Shown here piece after piece: positions 1-7,604 of a stretch of 10,970 nucleotides of DNA. The DNA is from Podila epigama (taxonomy: Eukaryota; Mortierellomycota; Mortierellomycetes; Mortierellales; Mortierellaceae). The translations under genes and the position numbers were made by a program. Location of the stretch: positions 1 through 10,970 of the forward strand of contig JAAAVE010000377.1 of NCBI GenBank assembly GCA_015679605.1, read 5' to 3'. Numbering within the stretch: position 1 is the stretch's first letter; every line of letters begins with the position of its first letter. The notes beneath the pieces were generated by a model that ran no database searches, was not told the origin of the DNA, and worked only from the letters and a program-made list of their open reading frames with translations.

Positions 1-40
1 AATGGGCGGAGTGGACTCGATTCTTATTCGCCCAAAAAAT

Positions 41-67
41 GCGGGGGAAGCGGGGGAAGCGGGGGAG
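41..67 (+). repeat. 9-bp tandem repeat, three copies
   Basis: Three head-to-tail copies of GCGGGGGAA occur at 41-49, 50-58 and 59-67; the last copy ends in G instead of A. The tract is G-rich on the plus strand and lies in DNA read here as intron. Confidence 0.9.
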
Positions 68-160
68 CATGAGTTATGGTTCAACAGTGAGGGAAAAACC
101 TTTCATTCACTTTTTCCACTTCAAAAAGGTATTACACTACATGGAGAGGAGTTGAGGATC

Positions 161-187
161 ATTGGTGTCATTGGTGTCATTGGTGTC
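161..187 (+). repeat. 9-bp tandem repeat, three perfect copies
   Basis: ATTGGTGTC is repeated three times without change at 161-169, 170-178 and 179-187, followed by a run of T. The unit length equals that of the unrelated repeat at 41-67. Because the unit is a multiple of three, the tract stays open in every frame where the unit has no stop, which creates a spurious short reading frame. Confidence 0.9.
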
Positions 188-503
188 TTTTTTTTTGTGG
201 ACAAGAGTGAACCGTGTGAGTAAACAGGGACGGATGATGTGTCATCGTCATCATCACTCTGTCATTCAAGTGGCATTTTTCAGAGCACACTACCTCCCGG
301 CTATGGCCGACAATAGAGTCTCAAGCAATGTGTTTTATGCTTCATTGACACTTCAGTCATTTACAAAGTCATAAGCCAATTGCATACATGAATGTCACTT
401 GCGTTAAAATGAGCAACACCTAAATAGAATGCCCACGGGACAAAAAACTCCATTTGGTTTGCCCGAAAGGGGTGTATTATTTTTTTGGTTTTGGGCGATC
501 GAT

Positions 504-515
504 TTGCACGTGCAA
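504..515. promoter_or_regulatory. 12-bp palindrome with an E-box core
   Basis: TTGCACGTGCAA is a perfect 12-bp palindrome whose centre is the bHLH-type E-box CACGTG. It sits 125 bp upstream of the malate synthase exon, inside the presumed intron. A role as an intronic regulatory site is conjecture; the palindrome itself is plain in the sequence. Confidence 0.3.
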
Positions 516-639
516 TTGAGTCCGATGAAGACAAATGCGAACGAGACGGGTGGGGATACCCCCACCACCAATGAGGATTGGCACCATTGACACAAAATAC
601 AAGGAAACTAACCAACATCATCATCACACCATCACATAG

Positions 640-1901
640 ACTCCAATGCTCCTACCTGGGAAAACAACATCAATGGCCAGATCAACATGAAGGACGCCAT
701 TCACCAGCGCATCTCCTACACCGCTCCTAACGGCAAACAGTACAACATCCGCAAGGATGGCAAGGTCGCCACCCTCATCGTCCGTCCCCGTGGATGGCAT
801 CTGGACGAGAAGCACGTCCTCATCGACGGTCAGGTCACTTCCGGCTCCCTCTTCGACTTTGCTCTCTACTTCTTCCACAATGCTAAAAAGTCGGTCGAGA
901 TTGGTATCGGCCCTTACTTCTACCTCCCCAAGATGGAGTCCCACCTCGAGGCCCGTCTCTGGAACGACGTCTTCAACCTGGCCCAGGATTACATCGGGAT
1001 GCCTCGCGGGACTATTCGCGGGACCTGCTTGATCGAGACCATCATGGCCGCCTTTGAGATGGAAGAGTTCATTTACGAGTTGCGCGAGCACTCCTCCGGC
1101 TTGAACTGTGGTCGCTGGGACTACATCTTCTCTGTCATCAAAAAGCTCCGTCAGAACCCTGCCTTTGTCTTGCCCGACCGCTCCGATGTCTCTATGACCA
1201 CCCCCTTCATGGACGCCTACGTTCGTCTCCTCATCAAGACCTGCCACAAGCGCGGTGTCCACGCCATGGGTGGCATGGCTGCTCAGATTCCCATCAAGAA
1301 CAACGAGGCCGCGAACAAGGCTGCCATGGACAAGGTCTACAACGACAAGTTGCGTGAGGTCAAGGCCGGTCACGACGGTACCTGGGTGGCCCATCCCGAC
1401 CTCGTCAAGCTCGCCCTCAAGGTCTTTAACGAGCATATGCCTCAGCCCAACCAGCTCCACATCCGTCGCGACGATGTCCACGTCACCGCCCAGGATCTTC
1501 TCAACACCAACGTCAAGAACGGCAAGATCACCGAGAACGGCATCCGTGCCAATGTCTCGGTCTCGCTCATGTACATGGAGGCCTGGTTGCGCGGTGCTGG
1601 ATGCGTGGAGGACGCCGCCACGGCCGAGATCTCTCGCTCGCAGCTCTGGCAGTGGGCCAAGCACGGGGCCAAGACCGACGCTGGCGTCGTTATCACCCCA
1701 GAGTACTTGCTCCGCGTTCTGGATGAGGAAGTGGCCAAGCTCGCAAAGGAGATGGGTGAGCAGCGCTTCAAGGCATCCAAGATCCCTCAGGCCAAGGTCC
1801 ACCTCTCGACCCAAATCACCGGCAAGGACTATGCTGACTTTTTGACCACTCTTCTGTATGAGGACATTGTCACCATCGAGGAGGTCAAGGCCAAGATTTA
1901 A
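640..1901 (+). CDS. MLS1: Malate synthase, C-terminal exon (partial at 5' end)
   Basis: Malate synthase condenses glyoxylate and acetyl-CoA to malate in the glyoxylate cycle, needed for growth on acetate, ethanol or fatty acids. This exon gives 419 residues, against about 540-555 for the whole enzyme; about 120-130 N-terminal residues are missing upstream. It opens with [20 protein letters not shown]. The catalytic arginine motif IVRPRGW is near 778-800. The metal-binding Glu lies in CLIET (about 1027-1041) and its partner Asp in the family signature [14 protein letters not shown] (1089-1130), 28 residues later, the spacing of E250 and D278 in the E. coli A isoform. [12 protein letters not shown] follows near 1370-1405. 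The catalytic-base Asp of [11 protein letters not shown] is at 1611-1613. The protein ends in AKI, a possible variant PTS1 peroxisomal signal. The ATG at 687 is internal, not the start: family residues precede it. The exon has no frameshift. Confidence 0.96.
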
Positions 1902-2377
1902 AAAGAAAATATGACTAGCATCATCTTTGGTGACATACGCATATCCATCCTCTCTCTCTTTTTTTTTCATTCTTGCACATATTCTCGATTAAAACAACAA
2001 ACAAACAAACAAACAAACAAACAATCATCAAACCAATTTTGCTGTACATTCTTGCTACTGTATATTGACATGTTTGTTTGCTGAACCATCACAATGATGC
2101 TTCTCATCCAAGAACAAAGTCTTGTTGCCAAGGACATACGATACAGAAGCAGTTCATTCTTGAAGAATACATCTATCTAGACAATCCACCCGTTACTCTT
2201 TTTGGCCATTCTTTATGCTCAACAGAGAGTATCTGATACATGTAAAATCTTCCCACGCCATGGTTTTCGTCAGGATACCTTTCATGATGTTGAACTATGC
2301 ATGTTGCGTCAATGGGTCAGAACCCAAAAAAAAAAGAGTACAGTCGGGCATTCATTTACAGTTCCTAGAAAGCATCA
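1902..2377. other. Convergent intergenic region / 3' UTRs
   Basis: Malate synthase (+) and the WD40 gene (-) converge on this stretch of 476 bp, so it should hold both 3' UTRs. I see no exact AATAAA on either strand in the expected position; fungal polyadenylation signals are often degenerate. It contains T-runs near 1960, an (ACAA)n tract and a run of 10 A near 2327. The short open frame at 2215-2490 overlaps the WD40 coding sequence on the other strand and shows no protein-like composition. Confidence 0.6.
1991..2023 (+). repeat. (ACAA)n microsatellite
   Basis: About seven tandem ACAA units, with a slightly irregular start, lie about 90 bp downstream of the malate synthase stop codon, probably in its 3' UTR. 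Confidence 0.9.
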
Positions 2378-5300
2378 TTAAAGCTCGTTGTTCTCATTGT
2401 CGCTATCTTCGTCCTGATCCTCGCGATCCCCTTCATAGAGTCGCATGGGCTTATTCTCATACTGGGAGACGAGTCCCTGGTCAACAGTAAAGATGCTCAC
2501 TGCGCCAGTGTCAGCTCCAATCACCAGGTGCTCCATATTTGGGGACGCCGTTAGTCTTGCCACCGGCCCTTGACGACCATCCATCGACCAAACATGTGCG
2601 TCCTCTGTGGCTCTCCGTACATCCCAGAGACGAACACATCCATCGCCACCCCCCGACATAATCATAACCTGACTACTGCAACCCAGACCTCCTTGCCTGA
2701 ACGTGGGCCACCACAGTGCAGACGTGATGCCGACATTGGACTCATCATTCTCCGCGTCTTGATGCTTGAAAACATGAAGAGGTTTGTATGTCTTTGGCGG
2801 TGGCAGAAATCGACGGTCAAACACTGCAATCTCGTTTGTATGCGAGCAACTGATAATGTAATTCTCGCATGGACTAAAGTCCACAAGGTTGACATCGCTA
2901 TGTTGTGTGAGAACAGATTGGACTTCCTTGGCCGCCTTGGTCTGAAAAACACGCACAATCCCATCCCCACGCTCATCATCCTCACCAAGCGTCCTTCCTG
3001 ACGTCCCGCAAATCAGAAACTGGCCTAGAATGATTATGTAACGTTAATTATATCGTTTAATTTTTTTTTGTACGCGTCGCCACCATCATTAACGCGAAAG
3101 TAAGGTGGTGGCCGAGCAATTGTATCAAAAATCTGCTCCATTCATCCGATCTCTTACCTGACGAAGAAAATGATAGACAAGACACACTCCGAGGCACTGT
3201 TTTGGAGCAAACACTCCTAAATCCAATATCGCCAGCGCCATTCGAGGCATTCGCATCATAGAACACAATCTGAATCACGCACATGATCCGACAGAAGAAG
3301 GCTCAATGAGAATCAACACTCTAAAGGAAATGACAATTGAACTACAGCAAAGACGACGATCATGTACTCCTTACCTGACCATGCTGGTAATCATTTCCAC
3401 TAGTCATGTTGTCCTGGCCTTCCACACCAGCTACGAGACAATCCCAAAAGAACCCATGACCAAAAGCTAAACTCGAAATACACCGCCTAGCTGAGAGAAC
3501 CAACGGCTTATTCCGCATGCATACTTTACCCTCATTGTCAATCTTGTAAATGTTAATGCCACTAATGGACACGACAGGTGAGTTATCAGAGAACCTTGTG
3601 GCGATTAGCAACCTTCGTCCCTGGACAAAATAACAACTCGCACAATGATATCTTTTTACACTCACCCATGCGAGGAACATGACGCAAAGACATCCTCGTG
3701 GTATATAGAGTCCTCGATCACCGCCAATCTATTGACATGGGAGTTCTCATAGTCGTCTATGAACGCAAAGTGTTGGTCAGCCATGACAACATCGATGGGC
3801 GCCCCTGTTATTGTTCAATTGGGTCAGCTTACGTATGGTATGCAATAAACTTCCGTCATCGGCATCCCAGATCTATGATCATGTTGTCAAAACAAGTACG
3901 AACGATTAACAAAACGCCTTTGACAGATCATGTCCAACCATGAAAAAAAAAAAGAAAAGCATACCTTTGTCTTTCCATCGTCGGAGCCCGAGTACATAAA
4001 GTTTTTCGAGTAGGATAATTTGACGTCCTTGACAGTGGCAGTCCTGGCTAGATCGGGCATTTTCCCCCAATAGCAGCGTTTAGTACGGATTGTCAACGTA
4101 TACAACTTCCAGTTCAAGCCCATAGAAACTACAACTTACATGGAAGACCGCCAGTTGCTGGATATTCATGACCACGCATATGTTTGCAAATCTGGTTCTC
4201 AACTTCGCAAAAGACTAAATTTCCTGCACGATTATATTCGTCTTGGGTCGCAACGTTGGCAATCGCAATCCGCACCCTGCGCCGAAAATGTCAGAAAGAA
4301 AAGAAGGAAAGAATGCAAGAAAAAGAGTTAAAAATGGATCAGAATCTTGATAGGATCATTCGCCACATTTGTGTTCGTGGTTCTTACTTGGAGCCATCGA
4401 CCTTCATGGCCATGTCAACGACGCTGGCACTGCTATAATTGAAAGTTGTCGCACACTGATAGGACTTGATAATCGCCAGTTGCATTTTATTCTAAAAACA
4501 TGTACAAAAGTGGGTCACACATGTTAGAAGACCCTTCAAAGAGCTTATTCCTTAGAAGTAATAAATGCATGTTCATACTCGATTGAAGCCTGGATGACGT
4601 TCGATCTCGCGTGCTCTTGTCAGTCTTCCGAGATCACTCGATGTGTGTATACGCCTTGGTTTCGTTGAATGGTTTGAAATGAGATCCTCAAACGCGCTCT
4701 GACACATATCAGCCGACATGTCATACGAAAACTCCCTCGTCCCTCTCCTACAGATACATTACCAAAGTGGCATGATATTAGTAGGGATGATAGAAAAAAA
4801 AAGAAACGTTGTGTTATATTCAGCGACGAACAGCAGAGGCGACTGAGGTAAAGAGAGATGCAAACAAGGCCATGCCTGGCAATGTCTTCCCAATCCACGG
4901 GCTTGAGAGTCTTTATAGTGTCAGCTACGGCGTTTGTTATAAATTCCAGCTCAAGGCGTCCAACCCTCTTGGGTACGTGTCTTTTCGAGTTTGATCGTCG
5001 TTGAAGTCGCTCATCAGTCTTTGATCGCTCCTGAAGAATCCTTGTTTGGTACATCTATCTCGCAGAGAAATAATCAACTTGTAAATGAGGTGGGCCAATA
5101 TCCGAGCAAAATACCAAGGTCATGTTGGTGTTGGGTTGAGTGATTCATTCTGCTTTCTTTTTTTCTGTATGTTTCGTACCAAGGCATTGCGTGTGGAGGC
5201 TTGATAGCTTGCATCAATCCTGGACTTGTAATTTACGTCTAATCTTTCCGTCCGTGGAAGTAGACTCAATTCCTATTGTCGGGTAAATCACAAAAAGTAT

Positions 5301-6025
5301 TACTATTACAATTAGAATACTTCATTGTTTAGATCATAAAAAAACATTTCGCGAAGACGCAAGCTTACCTCGAACTCACCGCCGAGCAAATAGTTTGCGT
5401 CATATTCATAGTCTTCGTAAAAATCGCTATCATCCTCATCCATTTCCCTGTCGTCACCTTGCTCGACATGCTGACTGAAAGATGGATCACTTGCAGTTGC
5501 TATCTTGTCAGCAAGTTTCCAAGCGGCCCGCAGAATCATTTCTACCCTGGAAATATCAGCAGGTTCTGAGGTTTCGCCGTCCTCCGTCTTGACATTGTTA
5601 CGATCTAGGGCTGTGTATTCGAATTTTTCATGACGAGACCTCCTCTTGTGAGGCGCGTAATCTGTATCTGATCCACTGCTGGTAAACCCCCGGACAGTAC
5701 GTTTGCGTGCCGGTTGCGCTTGCTGTTTGGACTGTGCGGTGAGAGTGGGTGATTGTGAGGGATGTAACAACGGCGAGACCTGTGCAGACGACTCGCTGTC
5801 GTTATCCGATGAGAGTAGAATGACCTCTTTGTTGTCTTCTTGAATGTGCTCAGAGTTAGTGATTGCCGTACTCGGTGATTCTCCATTCTCGCTATCCGAG
5901 TCTATCAAGATGGGCGTGTGAGGTTGATGATCATGATTTGAGGGCGCGACATGATGAGAACTTGTCGATGCCTGTGAGTTATTTAGAAGAAAACCTGGAA
6001 ATCCCATTATTTTTTTGGGAGCCAT
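2378..6025 (-). CDS. SIM, Myb/SANT-like and WD40 repeat protein, 12 exons
   Basis: Exons, 5' to 3' on the minus strand: 6025-5369, 5272-5180, 5054-4866, 4731-4579, 4491-4388, 4276-4140, 4047-3965, 3872-3833, 3756-3666, 3612-3375, 3269-3158, 3024-2378. Joined, they give 2544 nt, or 847 residues. Start: first ATG after an in-frame TGA. Introns are 53-134 nt. Residues 39-46 (ILIDSDSE) and 68-76 (VILLSSDND) resemble SUMO-interacting motifs. Basic clusters lie near 107-109 and 126-132, an acidic tract at 191-209. About 282-332 looks Myb/SANT-like (VDWEDIARHG, then SADMCQSAFEDL). From about 365 on are WD40 blades, for example GSDDGKTKIWDADDG. Two late blades end in FDRR (about 701-704) and WDVR (about 766-769), the WDxR form of DDB1-CUL4 substrate receptors. 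The tail is acidic. Likely nuclear, a chromatin or ubiquitin-ligase adaptor; this is inference. The family is not recognised. Exon 3/4, 8/9 and 9/10 junctions are ambiguous (see findings). Confidence 0.8.
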
Positions 6026-6182
6026 GCGCCTGATCTTTATAATTAGTCAATGCCCTGCGTCCATGTGGAGATGTAAAGAGAAAGAAGAAAAAAAAATGTG
6101 CGTTGTTCTTTTGTCAAGTGGGATATGGCAAAACGCCACCAAATTGTTGTTGACGCGAGATGTCGAGTAGGTTGAATGATGG

Positions 6183-6200
6183 GTGAAAAACGTTTTTCAC
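6183..6200. promoter_or_regulatory. 18-bp perfect palindrome, possible operator-like site
   Basis: GTGAAAAACGTTTTTCAC is identical to its reverse complement over all 18 bp. It lies 157 bp upstream of the WD40 gene start on the minus strand and 1.4 kb upstream of the protease, so it more probably belongs to the WD40 gene. I do not recognise the binding factor. Confidence 0.4.
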
Positions 6201-6376
6201 AAAAAACAACCCGTGTCGTCCTTTGTTTTCTTCTTTTCTTGGCTGTCAATCCATGAGGACCACAATCCTACCGTCTACAGTCTACCTAATACTTTAAGCG
6301 TCATTGACCTTTGCGCATCTGAGGCAAAAGAACAATGGTTAGTTTCAATACTCGTTTCCCTAGGTTGTTCTCGATT

Positions 6377-6482
6377 GTGGCACGCTGGTGGTGGGATGCA
6401 CGTCTTGTGCTATTGGAGAACGTGTGTGTGTGTGGTATCCTTGACCATCCTAGATCAAGCTTCCTTGGGTGAATAGATTCCT
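6377..6482 (+). repeat. Upstream duplicated block, copy 1
   Basis: This stretch shares ordered words with 8999-9100: GTGGCACG, GGGAT-n-CACGTCTT, TATTG, TGTGT, GACCATCCT (TGACC here, GGACC there) and GATTCCT. Internal spacing differs by only a few bases. It lies about 1.2 kb upstream of the first protease, as copy 2 lies about 1.4 kb upstream of the second. It therefore looks like part of the tandem duplication unit rather than a dispersed element. Aligned by eye only. Confidence 0.6.
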
Positions 6483-6510
6483 CGACCAGTTGTGTTGGCA
6501 CACCCCTAGA

Positions 6511-6528
6511 TTTTTTTTTTTTTTTTTT
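6511..6528 (+). repeat. T18 homopolymer
   Basis: Eighteen consecutive T residues. Length is prone to polymorphism and to sequencing error. Confidence 0.95.
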
Positions 6529-7054
6529 CGCACCAAATATCGCTTGAGCAATCAATCCCATGTCCAGCATGGGAGCAAAAACGGAATAACGGCACACGTT
6601 GAGTGAGGTAACTTACTCAATGCAATTCTCAGTTCTGTCACGCATCTTTACTAACGTCCCTCTTTTTCACTACGGTGTATGATTATTGATATTTCTGAAC
6701 TTTTACATTGGGTGCAGCTACTACCCATGCGATATTACGAGTACGCAAACACTCTTTACTATTGGCCTTTACTTTGGGCAACTGAACAGCAACAAGCAAA
6801 CACAATGAACTATGGAAATGACAACAGGAGCTTACACATTGAGCAGACAGACAGTCGACATCCACATCAAGGGGGAATATCTTTTTAAAATAACTTCATT
6901 ATTCAGGGGATGGATAGAGTGCACATGGTCTGCAGGATAGAAGGGCCCGCTTACGCTGACTACATCTATTTTGGTTGACATTATTGATCAACACTGTGAT
7001 CGGTGCCGCCATGGAACGACAGACCAGTAACGTGCTCATATTCTTGGGCCTACC

Positions 7055-7122
7055 TTATTTGTCATGCTGGATCCATGTGGACAAACAGGTGGCAACAAGA
7101 CGATGAGTGCGGTATCCCATGG
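7055..7122 (+). repeat. Upstream duplicated block, middle part, copy 1
   Basis: Matches 9916-9985 with scattered substitutions: TTATTTGTC, ATCC-n-TGTGGA-n-AAACA, TGGC, and the 12-mer GGTATCCCATGG at 7111-7122 and 9974-9985. The 12-mer lies 494 bp upstream of the first protease ATG and 407 bp upstream of the second, so indels have accumulated between the copies. Confidence 0.65.
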
Positions 7123-7345
7123 CAGGCACCATCATACAAACGCGCTTTTGCGTTTGCCATAAGCGGTTCCCTGCACTCATCCAGTGGAGTGACCTTGCTG
7201 GTGTACGGAACCTTGTGCCCTGAACCCCCTTGTTTGCTTGAATAATACCACCACAACGTCCACTCCCCTCGTGTACCTGAAAGTTGTCCCTTTCATATTG
7301 GGTAAGAGCTCTTTCCACGCTTTATTCGATGCTATGAGATATAAT

Positions 7346-7361
7346 CTATCGTCAACGATAG
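7346..7361. promoter_or_regulatory. Inverted GATA pair upstream of first protease
   Basis: CTATCGTCAACGATAG has 7-bp inverted arms around CA and presents a GATAG core on each strand. Another GATA lies at 7338-7341. The same element, with one arm degenerate, is at 10117-10131 upstream of the second protease. Measured from the second base of the element, the distance to the ATG is 258 bp here and 263 bp there. AreA/NIT2-type GATA factors are known to activate extracellular protease genes under nitrogen limitation; binding here is an inference from the motif. Confidence 0.5.
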
Positions 7362-7446
7362 ACAGCATATCATCCTACAATTAACCCCGGTGAGGCAAGG
7401 GTCATTCACCATAATCATTGTCTCCGCCTTCCTTACTGGTGCCATT

Positions 7447-7483
7447 GTCACTCTCATCGGCACCTCTGTTAATATAAATACAA
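7447..7483 (+). promoter_or_regulatory. Core promoter with TATA box, first protease
   Basis: A 37-bp block is shared gap-free with 10239-10275, with only a few C/T differences. It begins GTCACTCTCATCGGCA and ends in the TATA element AATATAAATA (7471-7480). The TATA lies about 125-134 bp upstream of the ATG at 7605, so transcription should start near 7500-7515, inside a CT-rich stretch. That excludes the in-frame ATG at 7488 as the main start. Confidence 0.75.
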
Positions 7484-7560
7484 ACTCATGCCCCTGCCTT
7501 TTCTTCTTCATCATCCTCTCCTTCTCTCTTTCTCTTGCCTACAACAACCACAACTACAAC

Positions 7561-7585
7561 AACCAAACCAAACCAAACCAAACCC
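7561..7585 (+). repeat. AACCA pentanucleotide repeat in 5' leader
   Basis: Four AACCA units plus AACCC make an unstructured, CA-rich leader just upstream of the protease start. The second protease has a similar, diverged tract at about 10341-10362. Both leaders end with a near-identical stretch (CAACTACTACtaC/CAACTACTACtCC) and an A-rich start context. Confidence 0.85.
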
Positions 7586-7604
7586 TTCAACTACTACTAC
7601 AAAA

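Larger units (their letters stand above)
1..639 (+). other. 3' part of a long malate synthase intron (5' end outside window)
   Basis: I see no convincing exon here. The malate synthase reading frame opens immediately after the AG at 638-639. A fungal branch-site motif (CTAAC) lies at 608-612, about 27 nt upstream of that AG. The exon starts in phase 1: the preceding exon must supply the G of the Asp codon in the family motif DFEDSNAPTW. No sequence ending in a Thr-Asp-Phe-Glu-like string followed by a GT donor is visible in any forward frame of 1-639. The upstream exon therefore probably lies before position 1, making the intron at least 639 nt, long for a fungus. A missed small exon is the main alternative. 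Confidence 0.6.
6026..7604. other. Divergent intergenic region between WD40 gene and first protease
   Basis: I find no supported gene in these 1.58 kb; the open frames are short, with low-complexity or compositionally odd translations. It holds an 18-bp palindrome near the WD40 start, a T18 run, a short inverted repeat (TCCCATG and CATGGGA, 5-nt loop, 6556-6574) and blocks that recur upstream of the second protease. The last 160 bp are the core promoter and 5' leader of the first protease. Confidence 0.7.

Noticed and set aside
624-1970. 448-codon open frame on the minus strand opposite malate synthase
   Set aside because: It is an antisense shadow. The strong C-ending codon preference of malate synthase removes stops from the complementary frame. 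The translation is a monotonous Asp/Gly/Leu/Val mix with no domain, while the plus strand carries every malate synthase motif.
3360-3680. Continuous 106-codon minus-strand frame through an exon/intron boundary
   Set aside because: Its first part (MFLAWVSVKRYH) is a different frame of exon 9 plus intron. Only the part from about 3612 on matches the WD40 protein, so it is not an independent gene.
6034-6040. TATAAAG on the minus strand just upstream of the WD40 start
   Set aside because: It ends only 8 bp before the ATG at 6025, too close for a TATA box serving that start. An in-frame TGA further upstream and the downstream coding content still favour 6025; a later start at Met7 (6007) cannot be fully excluded.
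7488-7604. In-frame ATG 117 bp upstream of the first protease start
   Set aside because: It lies only 8 bp after the TATA element, so transcription should begin downstream of it. The extra 39 residues are a low-complexity Gln/Asn/Pro/Thr stretch that would bury the signal peptide, and the second paralog's leader does not share them.
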